Virus record (IMG/VR): IMGVR_UViG_3300043587_000032
Span: 1 to 61,315 of that record
Origin: a virus
Length of the DNA: 61,315 bases
Direction: 5' to 3' (one strand)
Made by a program: the position numbers and the translations under genes. Positions 31,976 through 38,642 of the stretch are shown here, in pieces; positions within the stretch are counted from its first letter, which is position 1; each line of letters opens with the position of its first letter. The notes under the pieces are model-generated. The model did not search any database, was not told the DNA's origin, and was given only the letters and a program-made list of their open reading frames with translations.

Positions 31976-31989
31976 GGGCCAATTGGAAA

Positions 31990-32018
31990 CGGCCCCGGCG
32001 TGGCGCGCACCGGGGCCG
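31990..32018. terminator. Hairpin terminator
   Basis: An 8-bp stem (CGGCCCCG/CGGGGCCG) with a 13-base loop, about 27 bases beyond the stop of the SLOG-like gene. Confidence 0.6.
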
Positions 32019-32044
32019 AACTGAAGATCACCAGTCGCGGTTGC

Positions 32045-32494
32045 TCATAGACCCTCCCTTGGATAGACATGGACGCTCAGCCCCGCCGCGCGCGCCTGGC
32101 GTACCGCATCAGCCGTACCGCGCGAGTTGCCCAGGTGGAACGCCAATACCAAGTCCGGCATGTGCGCAACCATGATTCCGTTGCGCGCCGGGCCACCGGC
32201 CTTGCCGAGCTCCTTGACGTACGGGAAGCCGGTAATCGGACCCAAGCCGTACAGGCTCCAGATGGCTACGGCCATGCGGTCCGCGCCCACTGCGTCGCCG
32301 TGAATGAGCTGGACTGTGCCGGTCTGGTCTAGCCGGTGCTCCAGGACGGCATCCAGCATGATTGCCCGGTGCCGGTGGACGACGGGGCAGGTAGACGCCG
32401 CCGCCGTTCCGTCTTCGCCCGCGTGCGGCGGCTCATGCGGGCACACGCCCCACGTGCGCGAGCCGGTCACCATCACTTTCGATGCGGTGTTCAC
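32045..32494 (-). CDS. SLOG / DUF2493-like nucleotide-binding protein
   Basis: A 149-aa protein. KVMVTGSRTWG (about residues 6-16), LIHGDAVGADRMAVAIW (about 66-83), GFPYVKELGKAGGPARN and DLVLAFHLGNSRGTADAVRQ form a Rossmann-like SLOG domain that binds a nucleotide or derivative. SLOG proteins act as nucleotide sensors or glycosyl-bond enzymes, including in phage-defence systems. The GTG start overlaps the upstream gene (GTGA). Confidence 0.72.
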   Translation of the reverse strand: MNTASKVMVTGSRTWGVCPHEPPHAGEDGTAAASTCPVVHRHRAIMLDAVLEHRLDQTGTVQLIHGDAVGADRMAVAIWSLYGLGPITGFPYVKELGKAGGPARNGIMVAHMPDLVLAFHLGNSRGTADAVRQARAAGLSVHVYPREGL

Positions 32495-32838
32495 GACCAG
32501 CGACCGCGGTCCACGTCGACAGCGAAGGTCTCGAGCTTGGCCGCCTGCTCGATGAGGGCAGCCGCTTCCCGCCGCAGGACAGCCGCCCGGCGCACGATGG
32601 TCGCGTGCTGGAAGGCGGACGGCTGCACCGAGCTGGCCTGGATGGTCGGGTCGGGCGCGACGTACATTTCGGAATCGCCCTTGGGGTTGACGACCTGAAT
32701 GAGCCACGCCGGGTCCGCGTGGTCGGGGTCGAGCACCGGGTTTCCGATGACCAGGTACCAGTAGCCGCGGCGGTGCAGGTACTGCCCGCGCTTCACGTCC
32801 TGCGTGGGGATCTCTTCGAGGTTCAGAGGCTTCGTCAT
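32491..32838 (-). CDS. Hypothetical protein
   Basis: A 115-aa protein with GQYLHRRGYWYLVIGNPVLD, DPAWLIQVVNPKG and a C-terminal helical region (VRRAAVLRREAAALIEQAAK). GGAGCACC precedes the ATG. It lies upstream of and is coupled to the SLOG gene. No family recognised. Confidence 0.6.
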   Translation of the reverse strand: MTKPLNLEEIPTQDVKRGQYLHRRGYWYLVIGNPVLDPDHADPAWLIQVVNPKGDSEMYVAPDPTIQASSVQPSAFQHATIVRRAAVLRREAAALIEQAAKLETFAVDVDRGRWS

Positions 32839-32941
32839 GGTGCTCCAATCGCGGGGAAGCCCTCCGTCCGAGGCTTGAACTCGGTCAGGTCCTCCGGGTG
32901 CGGCCCGGCGGGTGCACGCCCACTGCGTGCGCACGGAGGTT

Positions 32942-32966
32942 GGCGGGGCCCGTGGTGGGCCCCGCC
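32942..32966. terminator. Hairpin terminator
   Basis: A 10-bp perfect stem (GGCGGGGCCC/GGGCCCCGCC) with a 5-base loop, just after the gene at 32973-33170, in a 134-base gap with no other signal. Confidence 0.7.
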
Positions 32967-32972
32967 GGTAGA

Positions 32973-33170
32973 TCACATGAGCTTCAGGCAGGCCTTGCAG
33001 GTGACGACTGCGGTGGGGCTGTAGACACCGCGGAGGACCTGCGCCCGGCCGTTGACGCGGGTCCCGCCGCAGAGGATGGCCTTGTGGTCGTAGCGGGCGT
33101 CCCGGAGGTGGATGGCCTTGCCGCCGCCGACGGTGAGGAGCTGGAGGGCGGTGGTTTCGTTGTTGTTCAT
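32973..33170 (-). CDS. Small Cys protein, leaderless
   Basis: A 65-aa protein with one Cys near residue 34 and CKAC near the C-terminus, probably zinc-binding. The -10 TAGATT is six bases from the ATG. Single-gene transcript ended by a hairpin. Function unknown. Confidence 0.62.
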   Translation of the reverse strand: MNNNETTALQLLTVGGGKAIHLRDARYDHKAILCGGTRVNGRAQVLRGVYSPTAVVTCKACLKLM

Positions 33171-33176
33171 ACGAGT

Positions 33177-33206
33177 AATCTATCCCCCCAAAGTGGGGGG
33201 TGTCAA
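33177..33206 (-). promoter_or_regulatory. Operator-promoter (consensus form)
   Basis: TTGACA, an 18-base spacer with C6/AAAGT/G6, TAGATT; six bases to ATG 33170. It overlaps the stop of the upstream gene. Confidence 0.88.
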
Positions 33207-33478
33207 GAGGAACGGCGGAAAACCTGCATGAGGTGGTTCAGCTCGCCGCCGATGACCACGCCAGCCGCGTTGTCCTTCTCGGTCAGGGTCTTCCGGTTCG
33301 CCTCCGGAATGAGGGTCACGCCCTGGAGCCGGTCCACGGCGCGAAAGGCCTTGTCCATGTCTTCGCGGGATACGTCGTCACCGACCATCTCGCGGATGGA
33401 GCCCAGGTCAACCCACTCGTTCGGCTCCTCCGCAAGGAGTTCGTACGTCGTCAGGATCCGATCTTCGATGCTCACCAT
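33203..33478 (-). CDS. Winged-helix-like protein, leaderless
   Basis: A 91-aa protein. IEDRILTTYELLAEEPNEWV, DLGSIREMVGDDVSREDMDK and a following strand pair suggest a small winged-helix domain, possibly a regulator. The start (VSIEDRI) was chosen because the -10 TAACAT lies six to seven bases upstream of that ATG; another ATG nine bases further upstream is within the -10. Confidence 0.62.
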   Translation of the reverse strand: MVSIEDRILTTYELLAEEPNEWVDLGSIREMVGDDVSREDMDKAFRAVDRLQGVTLIPEANRKTLTEKDNAAGVVIGGELNHLMQVFRRSS

Positions 33479-33485
33479 GGATCCC

Positions 33486-33514
33486 ATGTTACCCCCCAAG
33501 GCAGGGGGACACAA
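33486..33514 (-). promoter_or_regulatory. Operator-promoter
   Basis: -35 TTGTGT, a 17-base spacer of C6/G5 arms, -10 TAACAT; ATG 33478 is at the expected transcription start. Confidence 0.78.
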
Positions 33515-33547
33515 TGGTCAAGGACTGGTCAGAAAGTGGACAAAAGA

Positions 33548-33583
33548 GAAGCGGGCCCGCACCACCAGGCACGGACCCGCTTC
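33548..33583. terminator. Hairpin after whiB-like gene
   Basis: An 8-bp stem (GAAGCGGG/CCCGCTTC) with further partial pairing inside, overlapping the stop of the WhiB-like gene. Confidence 0.65.
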
Positions 33584-33809
33584 ACACCGAGACCCGCAGC
33601 GTCCGGCGTTCACCAGCCGAGAGGCCACCGAACACGCCGAACTCCTGCATCCCCAGCTCGGCCCGGCAGGACGCGGACACCGGGCACCGCGCGCACACCG
33701 CCTTGGCCTGCGCCACCTGCCGAGCACCGGGGCCGACCTCGGAGGCCGGGAAAAACAGCTCAGGGTCCACACCGCGGCACGCGGCCTCGACCCGCCAGTC
33801 CTGCACCAT
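33582..33809 (-). CDS. WhiB-family iron-sulfur transcription regulator 1
   Basis: A 75-aa protein with the four-Cys WhiB pattern: AACRG near residue 10, then CARCPVSASC (about 39-48) and the GVFGGLSAGERR turn (about 57-68), followed by a basic tail. WhiB proteins bind a 4Fe-4S cluster and act with host sigma factor; the mycobacteriophage TM4 homologue represses a host whiB gene and blocks superinfection. A second WhiB lies at 50875-51261. No operator palindrome is close upstream; a hairpin separates it from the gene at 33850. Confidence 0.88.
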   Translation of the reverse strand: MVQDWRVEAACRGVDPELFFPASEVGPGARQVAQAKAVCARCPVSASCRAELGMQEFGVFGGLSAGERRTLRVSV

Positions 33810-33829
33810 TGCGCACCTCCCGTGATTGC

Positions 33830-33850
33830 GGGGCGCGCAATGAGCGCCCC
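33830..33850. terminator. Short hairpin between whiB-like gene and upstream gene
   Basis: A 7-bp stem (GGGGCGC/GCGCCCC) touching the stop of the gene at 33850-34296; it may attenuate transcription into the whiB-like gene. Confidence 0.5.
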
Positions 33851-34296
33851 TAGCTGAACTCGGCCTGCCAGCCGCCCGTTTTGGCAGCGAAGGTGACCTT
33901 GTGGTGGTCGTAGCCGTGCGAGGCCGCGTACAGCTCGGCCCACCGGCGCGCCTTCTCGTCTTGCCTCGCGAAGTTGTTCAGGCCGACAGTGACCAGGGTC
34001 GGAACCCAGCACCGCTCAATTCGGGAGGACAGCGGCGAGGCAACAATCGAAGCCTCCAGCTCAACTACCCGCTCCAGCAGGGCGGACGCCTTGATCGCCG
34101 CGGTGGCCTGATTGCGTGCCGTGCGCCGGGTGAAGGCGCTCACCGAGTCCTCCCATCGACGGTCGAACTCCGCATCAGTGGCCCACGCCATGCCGTTGTT
34201 GGGCTCCTCGTTCTGGAGCTTGGCGCGGTAGATGGCCTTGGCGGTGCGCTCGACCAGGTCGGTGTCGAGCGTGTAATCGGTGGTGAGGTGCTGCAT
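33850..34296 (-). CDS. Hypothetical protein
   Basis: A 148-aa, helical, Trp/Arg-containing protein (RRWEDSVSAFTRRTARNQAT) with a C-terminal YAASHGYDHHKVTFAAKTGG. GAGAGGCCCGGCC precedes the ATG. It follows the leaderless gene at 34308 by 11 bases and is probably in its transcript. Confidence 0.6.
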   Translation of the reverse strand: MQHLTTDYTLDTDLVERTAKAIYRAKLQNEEPNNGMAWATDAEFDRRWEDSVSAFTRRTARNQATAAIKASALLERVVELEASIVASPLSSRIERCWVPTLVTVGLNNFARQDEKARRWAELYAASHGYDHHKVTFAAKTGGWQAEFS

Positions 34297-34307
34297 GGCC
34301 GGGCCTC

Positions 34308-34559
34308 TCAGTTCTCGGGAAGGGGGAGCGTGGCGCCGAAGAACGTTTCGTACTCGTTCGGCTGGTCGCAGGTCCAGCCTGCGGCGGTCAGGCGGTCTAC
34401 GGCCTGCTGGCGGGTCTCGCCGCGGCCCATCCAGACGACCGAGTGGAACACCATGCCGTTGACCAGGGAGCGGGTGGTGACTTGGGCGTCGCGCCCGAGC
34501 AGCTTCTTCACTGCCCGGGTAACGGCGGCGTTGCTTCGGTACTTCAGCGTCTCGGTCAT
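34308..34559 (-). CDS. Hypothetical small protein, leaderless
   Basis: An 83-aa protein that begins MTET like two other operator-driven genes. The body is a basic helix (AAVTRAVKKLLGRDAQ), then strands, then TRQQAVDRLTAAGWTCDQPN. The -10 TAGATT is six bases from the ATG. Function unknown. Confidence 0.63.
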   Translation of the reverse strand: MTETLKYRSNAAVTRAVKKLLGRDAQVTTRSLVNGMVFHSVVWMGRGETRQQAVDRLTAAGWTCDQPNEYETFFGATLPLPEN

Positions 34560-34565
34560 GGCTCC

Positions 34566-34595
34566 AATCTATCCCCCCAAACTAGGGGGTGTCAA
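34566..34595 (-). promoter_or_regulatory. Operator-promoter
   Basis: TTGACA, an 18-base spacer of C6/G5 arms, TAGATT, six bases to ATG 34559. Confidence 0.87.
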
Positions 34596-34611
34596 GAGGT
34601 ATTTCGGACCG

Positions 34612-34654
34612 AAAAAGGCGGAGACCCCTGGGGATCGAATCCCGGGGCCTCCGC
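34612..34654 (-). terminator. Rho-independent terminator with T5 tract
   Basis: A stem GCGGAG/CTCCGC at 34618-34654 with inner G/C pairing and a GGGGATCGAATCCC core, followed on the minus strand by CTTTTT. It ends the operon starting near 37186. It is nearly identical over about 24 bases to 11755-11790. Confidence 0.75.
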
Positions 34655-34663
34655 ACGTCGAAC

Positions 34664-34831
34664 CTACCGGCCGCTGACCGTATTCGCGATGCACAGGAAC
34701 AGCACCGAGCCGAATCCCACCGTCACGCCCGCGATCAGGAGCCACGTCATCCCGGCCACCGCACCGAACACGGCTGCCATCAGGCCGACGCACTCGACGC
34801 CGACCGTGACGACGAACCCACGCGTCCTCAC
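34664..34831 (-). CDS. Small membrane protein (two TM segments)
   Basis: A 55-aa protein starting at a GTG overlapping the upstream stop (GTGA). Two hydrophobic helices (VECVGLMAAVFGAVAGM and WLLIAGVTVGFGSVLFLCIA). Last gene of a long operon; function unknown. Confidence 0.6.
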   Translation of the reverse strand: MRTRGFVVTVGVECVGLMAAVFGAVAGMTWLLIAGVTVGFGSVLFLCIANTVSGR

Positions 34832-35049
34832 GACGCCACCGGCAGCGGTACCCGCTTGAACCCGCGGGTTCCCTCGACGCGCCACGCCTCGGGGTCCCTC
34901 TCCAGCGCGGCTAGGGCTTCCTGCGCCGCGCCGATCTGGTTGCGCAGGTACTCCTTCGCCTCCGTAATTGCGGCCTCTCGCGTGAGTAGGCCCCACATGC
35001 CGACGATCGGGTACGTCCCGAAGTAGATCTCCGTCACTGCGTCGGCCAT
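34828..35049 (-). CDS. Hypothetical protein
   Basis: A 73-aa protein with a strand-rich start and a long helix (REAAITEAKEYLRNQIGAAQ). TGATG-coupled to the HExGH gene upstream. Function unknown. Confidence 0.58.
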   Translation of the reverse strand: MADAVTEIYFGTYPIVGMWGLLTREAAITEAKEYLRNQIGAAQEALAALERDPEAWRVEGTRGFKRVPLPVAS

Positions 35050-35492
35050 CAGCGGATCATCCTGCCGGTCAGGGTGCCCAGCGCAGCGAGGTCGTGCGCG
35101 CAGCGATAGATCACATCCCACTCGTTGATCACGATCTGCATTGCGTCCGAGCGGGCTTCAGCTTCCGACAGGCCGTACGTGTCGGCGGCGGCCGCGAAGT
35201 CGGCGTAGTCCTGCCTGGACTCGTACGGGTCCGCTTCGCCCGCACCCTTGCCGTACTGCGTCTGGCGCCAGTATGTGGCGGCTTCGTGGCCCGCCATGAG
35301 CCCGACCAGGAAGCCCCGCTCCTGAGCGGCAGTGCCGTAGTCCTCACGGATAGTGCACTCGCCGTCGCCGCCGATCTTCAGCCGGACACGCTCGACGTGC
35401 AGCCCTGCGTGCATCATCGCCACGGCGTGCCCGATCTCGTGAGCGGAGATCTGAAGCTCCATCGGGCTCGGGCCCTGGTGTGCCTCGGTCAT
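35049..35492 (-). CDS. HExGH metalloprotease-like protein, copy A
   Basis: A 147-aa protein with SAHEIGHAVAMMHAGLHVER (about residues 19-38), the HExxH zinc motif in the M41/FtsH-like form HEIGHA. A helical C-terminal part (SEAEARSDAMQIVINEWDVI) follows and could supply the third ligand. It is about 40-45% identical by eye to the next upstream gene, a tandem duplication. There is no AAA domain, so it is a free-standing protease domain or a derived binding protein. Confidence 0.72.
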   Translation of the reverse strand: MTEAHQGPSPMELQISAHEIGHAVAMMHAGLHVERVRLKIGGDGECTIREDYGTAAQERGFLVGLMAGHEAATYWRQTQYGKGAGEADPYESRQDYADFAAAADTYGLSEAEARSDAMQIVINEWDVIYRCAHDLAALGTLTGRMIR

Positions 35493-35935
35493 CAGCGGAT
35501 CATCTCCCCGGACAGGCGCCCCATGCGGGCAAGGTCGTAGGCGCAACGCGTGATCACGTCCCACTCGCTGACGACGATCTGCATTGCATCGGAGCGGGCT
35601 TCGGCCTCGGACAGGCTGATGATGTCGGCGTAGCGCTCGAAGACGGCGTAGTCGGGGGCCGAATTGGCGGCGTCAGCACCGGCGCTCGGACCGAACTGCG
35701 TCTTGATCCAGTAGTCCTCGGCTTCGAAGCCCGCCAGCATCCCCGTCAGCCAGCCGCGAAGCCGCTCGTCGGGGATCTCCAGCCCCTTCTCCTTGATCGC
35801 GCACACGCCGCCGTCGCCGAACCTATCCAGCTTCACGTAGTCGACATGGAACCCGGCGGCCATCTGCGCGACGGCGTGGCCGACTTCGTGCGCGGCAATC
35901 TGGAGGTCCAGCTCGCCCAGTTCCGGCATGGTCAC
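35492..35935 (-). CDS. HExGH metalloprotease-like protein, copy B
   Basis: A 147-aa paralogue of the next gene, with AAHEVGHAVAQMAAGFHVDY near residues 14-33 and the shared C-terminal SLSEAEARSDAMQIVVSEWD. HEVGH keeps the zinc-binding pattern. The GTG start overlaps the upstream stop (GTGA); an ATG lies two codons later. The pair may cleave different host or phage targets. Confidence 0.72.
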   Translation of the reverse strand: MTMPELGELDLQIAAHEVGHAVAQMAAGFHVDYVKLDRFGDGGVCAIKEKGLEIPDERLRGWLTGMLAGFEAEDYWIKTQFGPSAGADAANSAPDYAVFERYADIISLSEAEARSDAMQIVVSEWDVITRCAYDLARMGRLSGEMIR

Positions 35936-36435
35936 TTCGATCCCCTCTGCTTGGCGATGAACTCGCCCTTCGGCCAGTCCTGGACACGGGTGCAGGTCTT
36001 CACGTGCTTCTGGTAGGTGCTACCGCCGGAGGCGCGGAACCCGGCTGCCTGGCCGCGCTTCATCTCGCCGCACGTCGGCCGACCGGTGCCGTTCAGGTGC
36101 AGCACCCACGTGGACATCGGATACGGCTTGGCGTCGAACGGGATGAGCTTCGTCTCCCGACGCTTCTCCGGCGTGCGCCCGGCCGGGTTCGGCAGGGTTT
36201 CTGCCCAGATGATCCGGGCCTTGCAGAACTTGCAGGGGCTGGAGTGCTTCCGCTGCTGCTCGGTCAGCCCGTCGTCTCCAGGCAGCCCGGGGAACTGTGT
36301 GGCGACTCGCGTACAGGTGCCGCACATCAACGGGCCACCGCACCGTGCCCGCGGTGGCTGCCCCTCGCCGGGCTCGTTGGCGGGGTCGCCGATCCAGTAG
36401 CCGTGACTGTTCCATCCTTCGCGGGGGCTGGTCAC
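35932..36435 (-). CDS. Cys-rich zinc-binding protein
   Basis: A 167-aa protein with CGGPLMCGTC near residue 32, CKFC near 68, and isolated Cys/His in the C-terminal third (CGEMKRG, HVKTCTR), enough for two zinc sites. The middle PYPMSTWVLHLNGTGRPTCG resembles small phage zinc-ribbon proteins. GTGA-coupled at both ends. Function unknown. Confidence 0.62.
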   Translation of the reverse strand: MTSPREGWNSHGYWIGDPANEPGEGQPPRARCGGPLMCGTCTRVATQFPGLPGDDGLTEQQRKHSSPCKFCKARIIWAETLPNPAGRTPEKRRETKLIPFDAKPYPMSTWVLHLNGTGRPTCGEMKRGQAAGFRASGGSTYQKHVKTCTRVQDWPKGEFIAKQRGSK

Positions 36436-36674
36436 GGGATGCGCTCCTTCCCGATCTGGTCGATCTTCGGGTACTCCTTCAGGAAGTTGAGGAGCTCGAA
36501 CTCGGTGTCAAACTGTGCGATGAGCCGCCCGTGGTCAGTGATTCCCTCGAATCGGTAGGGCTTCCCGGCGATGGCCTTGCTGCGCTCGGTGGCGGCACTG
36601 TAGGCGAGCGCGAGGAGCACGATAAAGAGCACGGCCGCGCCGATGCTGGCGAAGATCCAGCCTGCGATGCTCAT
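36432..36674 (-). CDS. Small single-pass membrane protein
   Basis: An 80-aa protein with one TM helix (IFASIGAAVLFIVLLALAYS, about residues 7-26) and a cytoplasmic C-terminal domain. Coupled to neighbours on both sides. Function unknown. Confidence 0.6.
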   Translation of the reverse strand: MSIAGWIFASIGAAVLFIVLLALAYSAATERSKAIAGKPYRFEGITDHGRLIAQFDTEFELLNFLKEYPKIDQIGKERIP

Positions 36675-37186
36675 ACGTCGGCCTGCGCAGCGGCACTGTC
36701 CCGGTCGAACCGCTCGATGCGCTCGATGAGGGCTTTCTCGCCGCGGGCGTCGAGCTGGTCGGCGGCACCGAAGTCGGTGCACCGCAGCATGCCAACGGCG
36801 CTGAAGACGTTGATCGGCGTGTCGAACTGCTCCGCGGTGCCGTTGACGACGCGCCTCACGGTGGTCTGGTCGGCGCCCATGCGGTCCACCAGGGCAATGG
36901 TGGCGCCGGTGTGGTCGATCTTCCAGGGCTCCAGCGTCTGTTCGGTAGCGGTGATGGCGGGGCCGAAGGAGAGCTCCCCGTAGATCACGTGGACGTGGGC
37001 TCGCGGGTCGCCATCGGTCCAGATGGGCGCGGACGGCAAGTCGGTGTCGAACGGCAGTGCAGCGCCGTCGAGCGCCCAGTAGGCGGCCTCTGCGGTCTCG
37101 AAGTGGGCAAGCGGGTGCCCGGCGGCGATACGCTCGGCAACGGGCGTGCAGGCCTCCGTGAGGCCGATGGTGATGATGGGCAGCAA
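36671..37186 (-). CDS. Hypothetical protein, first gene of operon
   Basis: A 171-aa protein starting at a TTG (LPIITIGLTEACTPV) with a GAGGAG ribosome site; no ATG or GTG fits better. The protein has an alpha/beta pattern and a central region with DHTGATIALVDRMGADQTTV. It is led by the promoter at 37224-37252, with about 31 bases of leader. No family recognised. Confidence 0.6.
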   Translation of the reverse strand: MLPIITIGLTEACTPVAERIAAGHPLAHFETAEAAYWALDGAALPFDTDLPSAPIWTDGDPRAHVHVIYGELSFGPAITATEQTLEPWKIDHTGATIALVDRMGADQTTVRRVVNGTAEQFDTPINVFSAVGMLRCTDFGAADQLDARGEKALIERIERFDRDSAAAQADV

Positions 37187-37223
37187 GAGTGCTCCTCTAT
37201 CAGGGGCTGGACAGGTACCGTGG

Positions 37224-37252
37224 ATCGTACCCCCCATCGAGGGGGGATACAA
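37224..37252 (-). promoter_or_regulatory. Operator-promoter between divergent genes
   Basis: -35 TTGTAT, a 17-base spacer of C6/G6 arms, -10 TACGAT on the minus strand. The plus-strand gene at 37269 starts 17 bases away, so the operator could act on both sides. Confidence 0.78.
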
Positions 37253-37268
37253 GCGAAGGGACTTCGGC

Positions 37269-37583
37269 ATGTCGAACCGTTTCTCCAGCGTCAACGCGGA
37301 AAAGGGCACCGCACTGGCCGACGTGAAAAGCCTGCTTGATCAGGTCGCCGATCGGCTCGAGGCCACGGACGTGGACGCCAGCGACTCCCGCGTGCGTGCG
37401 GGGCTCCAGGGCATCGGCCTGGCACTGAACGTGCTTTCCACGGTGCCAAGCCTGAACGAGCGGCCGGGCGCCGGTGTCGCGCCAACCGAGCCGGACGGCG
37501 AGCCGGTCAAGGCGCCCCGCAAAAAGACCGCCCTCCAGCGTGCCGCGGACCCTGAGCCCGGCGATGTAATCGAGCAGGACTGA
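37269..37583 (+). CDS. Hypothetical protein (plus strand)
   Basis: A 104-aa protein: a helical N-terminal two thirds (LADVKSLLDQVADRLEATDV) and a Pro/Glu/Lys tail. GAAGGGA precedes the ATG. It sits alone on the plus strand between an operator and a strong bidirectional terminator. Function unknown. Confidence 0.62.
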   Translation: MSNRFSSVNAEKGTALADVKSLLDQVADRLEATDVDASDSRVRAGLQGIGLALNVLSTVPSLNERPGAGVAPTEPDGEPVKAPRKKTALQRAADPEPGDVIEQD

Positions 37584-37623
37584 GCATGTAGTCTCGCTCC
37601 CGTGTGGTCGGGATGCCGCGCGA

Positions 37624-37655
37624 GAAGGCCCCCTGGTTGTGACCGGGGGGCCTTC
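37624..37655. terminator. Bidirectional hairpin terminator
   Basis: A 10-bp stem (GAAGGCCCCC/GGGGGCCTTC) between convergent genes ending at 37583 and 37657, followed by TCGTC without a long U-run. Confidence 0.78.
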
Positions 37656-37656
37656 G

Positions 37657-37899
37657 TCATGCCGGGATGAGGATCCGCCAGCACGGCGGCATGGCGTCCG
37701 TGTCGTGACCCACCCAGATTTCGAACTCGGGCCCGCCAATCATCGGCAGCGCCCACACCACGCGGTCCGGATCAAGGAGAAGGCGCTCGATCGATACGAC
37801 CGTGGCCATATAGCCGTGCTCGTTGACGATCTGGATGCCGATGAGTGCGTCTGTGCAGATGTCGACGATCAGGGCGAGGTCGTCCACCGGCGCGCTCAT
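37657..37899 (-). CDS. Hypothetical protein
   Basis: An 80-aa acidic, strand-rich protein (LIVDICTDALIGIQIVNEHG, then RVVWALPMIGGPEFEIWVGH). ATGA-coupled to the leaderless gene upstream. No family recognised. Confidence 0.6.
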   Translation of the reverse strand: MSAPVDDLALIVDICTDALIGIQIVNEHGYMATVVSIERLLLDPDRVVWALPMIGGPEFEIWVGHDTDAMPPCWRILIPA

Positions 37900-38159
37900 G
37901 CGTCGCCGTCCAGGCGCAGCTTCTCGCGCAGCTGCATGGAGACGGGGCGGCCGTCGAGCTCGTCGTCCTCGCCCAGTACGGGGATGAGCTTCCGTGCGAG
38001 ATCCTGATCGGTGATGTTCTCTGCGCGCCGGAGAAGCTCATCCGCGATGGCCTGGCCGTTGATGTGGGTGAAGCCTTCGCCCCACGCGACTTTCAGCGCC
38101 TCCAGGGGGAGCTTGCTCACCGGCTTGGTCGAGTTCATGTTCTGCGGCTCTTTGCTCAT
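37896..38159 (-). CDS. Hypothetical protein, leaderless
   Basis: An 87-aa helical protein (KLPLEALKVAWGEGFTHING). The -10 TAGATT is six bases from the ATG. It is divergent from the plus-strand trio. Function unknown. Confidence 0.62.
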   Translation of the reverse strand: MSKEPQNMNSTKPVSKLPLEALKVAWGEGFTHINGQAIADELLRRAENITDQDLARKLIPVLGEDDELDGRPVSMQLREKLRLDGDA

Positions 38160-38165
38160 GGGATC

Positions 38166-38194
38166 AATCTATCCCCCTATTCAGGGGTGGTCAA
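38166..38194 (-). promoter_or_regulatory. Operator-promoter, leftward half of a back-to-back pair
   Basis: -35 TTGACC, C5/G4 arms in the spacer, -10 TAGATT, six bases to ATG 38159. It lies 3 bases from a second, rightward operator-promoter. Confidence 0.82.
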
Positions 38195-38197
38195 GGG

Positions 38198-38226
38198 TTG
38201 TGTCCCCCTCGTTTGGGGGGTATGTT
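38198..38226 (+). promoter_or_regulatory. Operator-promoter, rightward half of a back-to-back pair
   Basis: -35 TTGTGT, a 17-base spacer of C5/G6 arms, -10 TATGTT; six bases to ATG 38233. It shows that the same architecture serves plus-strand genes. Confidence 0.82.
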
Positions 38227-38232
38227 GTGGGT

Positions 38233-38439
38233 ATGGACGAAACGACGCGCATCCTCCGCACCGCAATTGCCGACGGCCGAATTCACCTTCACGGGGCCAC
38301 CTGGATGATCCGCCCGGCCGCGAACATCGCAGGCCTCACCGTGCTCGACGAAGATGCCGAACTGATCCTCGACGAATGGTTCGAGACCGGCAAGATCGTC
38401 ACCGGCACCCACTCCGGCACCGCAAGCTGGGTCTCATGA
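38233..38439 (+). CDS. Small tandem paralogue 1 of 3
   Basis: A 68-aa protein (TRILRTAIADGRIHLHGATW, then LDEDAELILDEWFETGKIVT). It shares with the next two genes the order helix, charged LDE-type helix, short basic loop and a C-terminal TG-x2-W strand. Leaderless start. The set forms a plus-strand operon of its own. Function unknown. Confidence 0.68.
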   Translation: MDETTRILRTAIADGRIHLHGATWMIRPAANIAGLTVLDEDAELILDEWFETGKIVTGTHSGTASWVS

Positions 38440-38642
38440 CGCCCCGCGAGGATGTCCTCTACGACGCCGTAATCGACCACCGCGTCGAGCTGCACGGCAC
38501 CGAGTGGTGGATTCGCACCGAACTCACCCGCGAAGCCGCCCCTGCCGATGCCGATGACGCGTTCCTGCTCGATGAGTGGATCAAGGATCGGCTGTGCGTC
38601 GTCTCAACCGGCAACGTGTACTGGCAGGGCCCCACCCCATGA
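38436..38642 (+). CDS. Small tandem paralogue 2 of 3
   Basis: A 68-aa protein with VELHGTEWWIRTELTREAAP and LLDEWIKDRLCVVSTGNVYW, matching both neighbours. The start overlaps the previous stop by ATGA. Confidence 0.68.
   Translation: MTPREDVLYDAVIDHRVELHGTEWWIRTELTREAAPADADDAFLLDEWIKDRLCVVSTGNVYWQGPTP

Noticed and set aside
31990-32044. Tiny ORF (ATG to TGA, six codons) between operator and SLOG-like gene
   Set aside because: Too short to support and it lies next to a terminator stem.
28943-34595. Regularly recurring palindromes as a CRISPR array
   Set aside because: Spacing is irregular and gene sized, the copies are promoters in front of genes, and no cas genes are present.
34618-34654. 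tRNA-like GATCGAATCC core
   Set aside because: It lies inside a simple terminator hairpin followed by T5; no other tRNA parts nearby.
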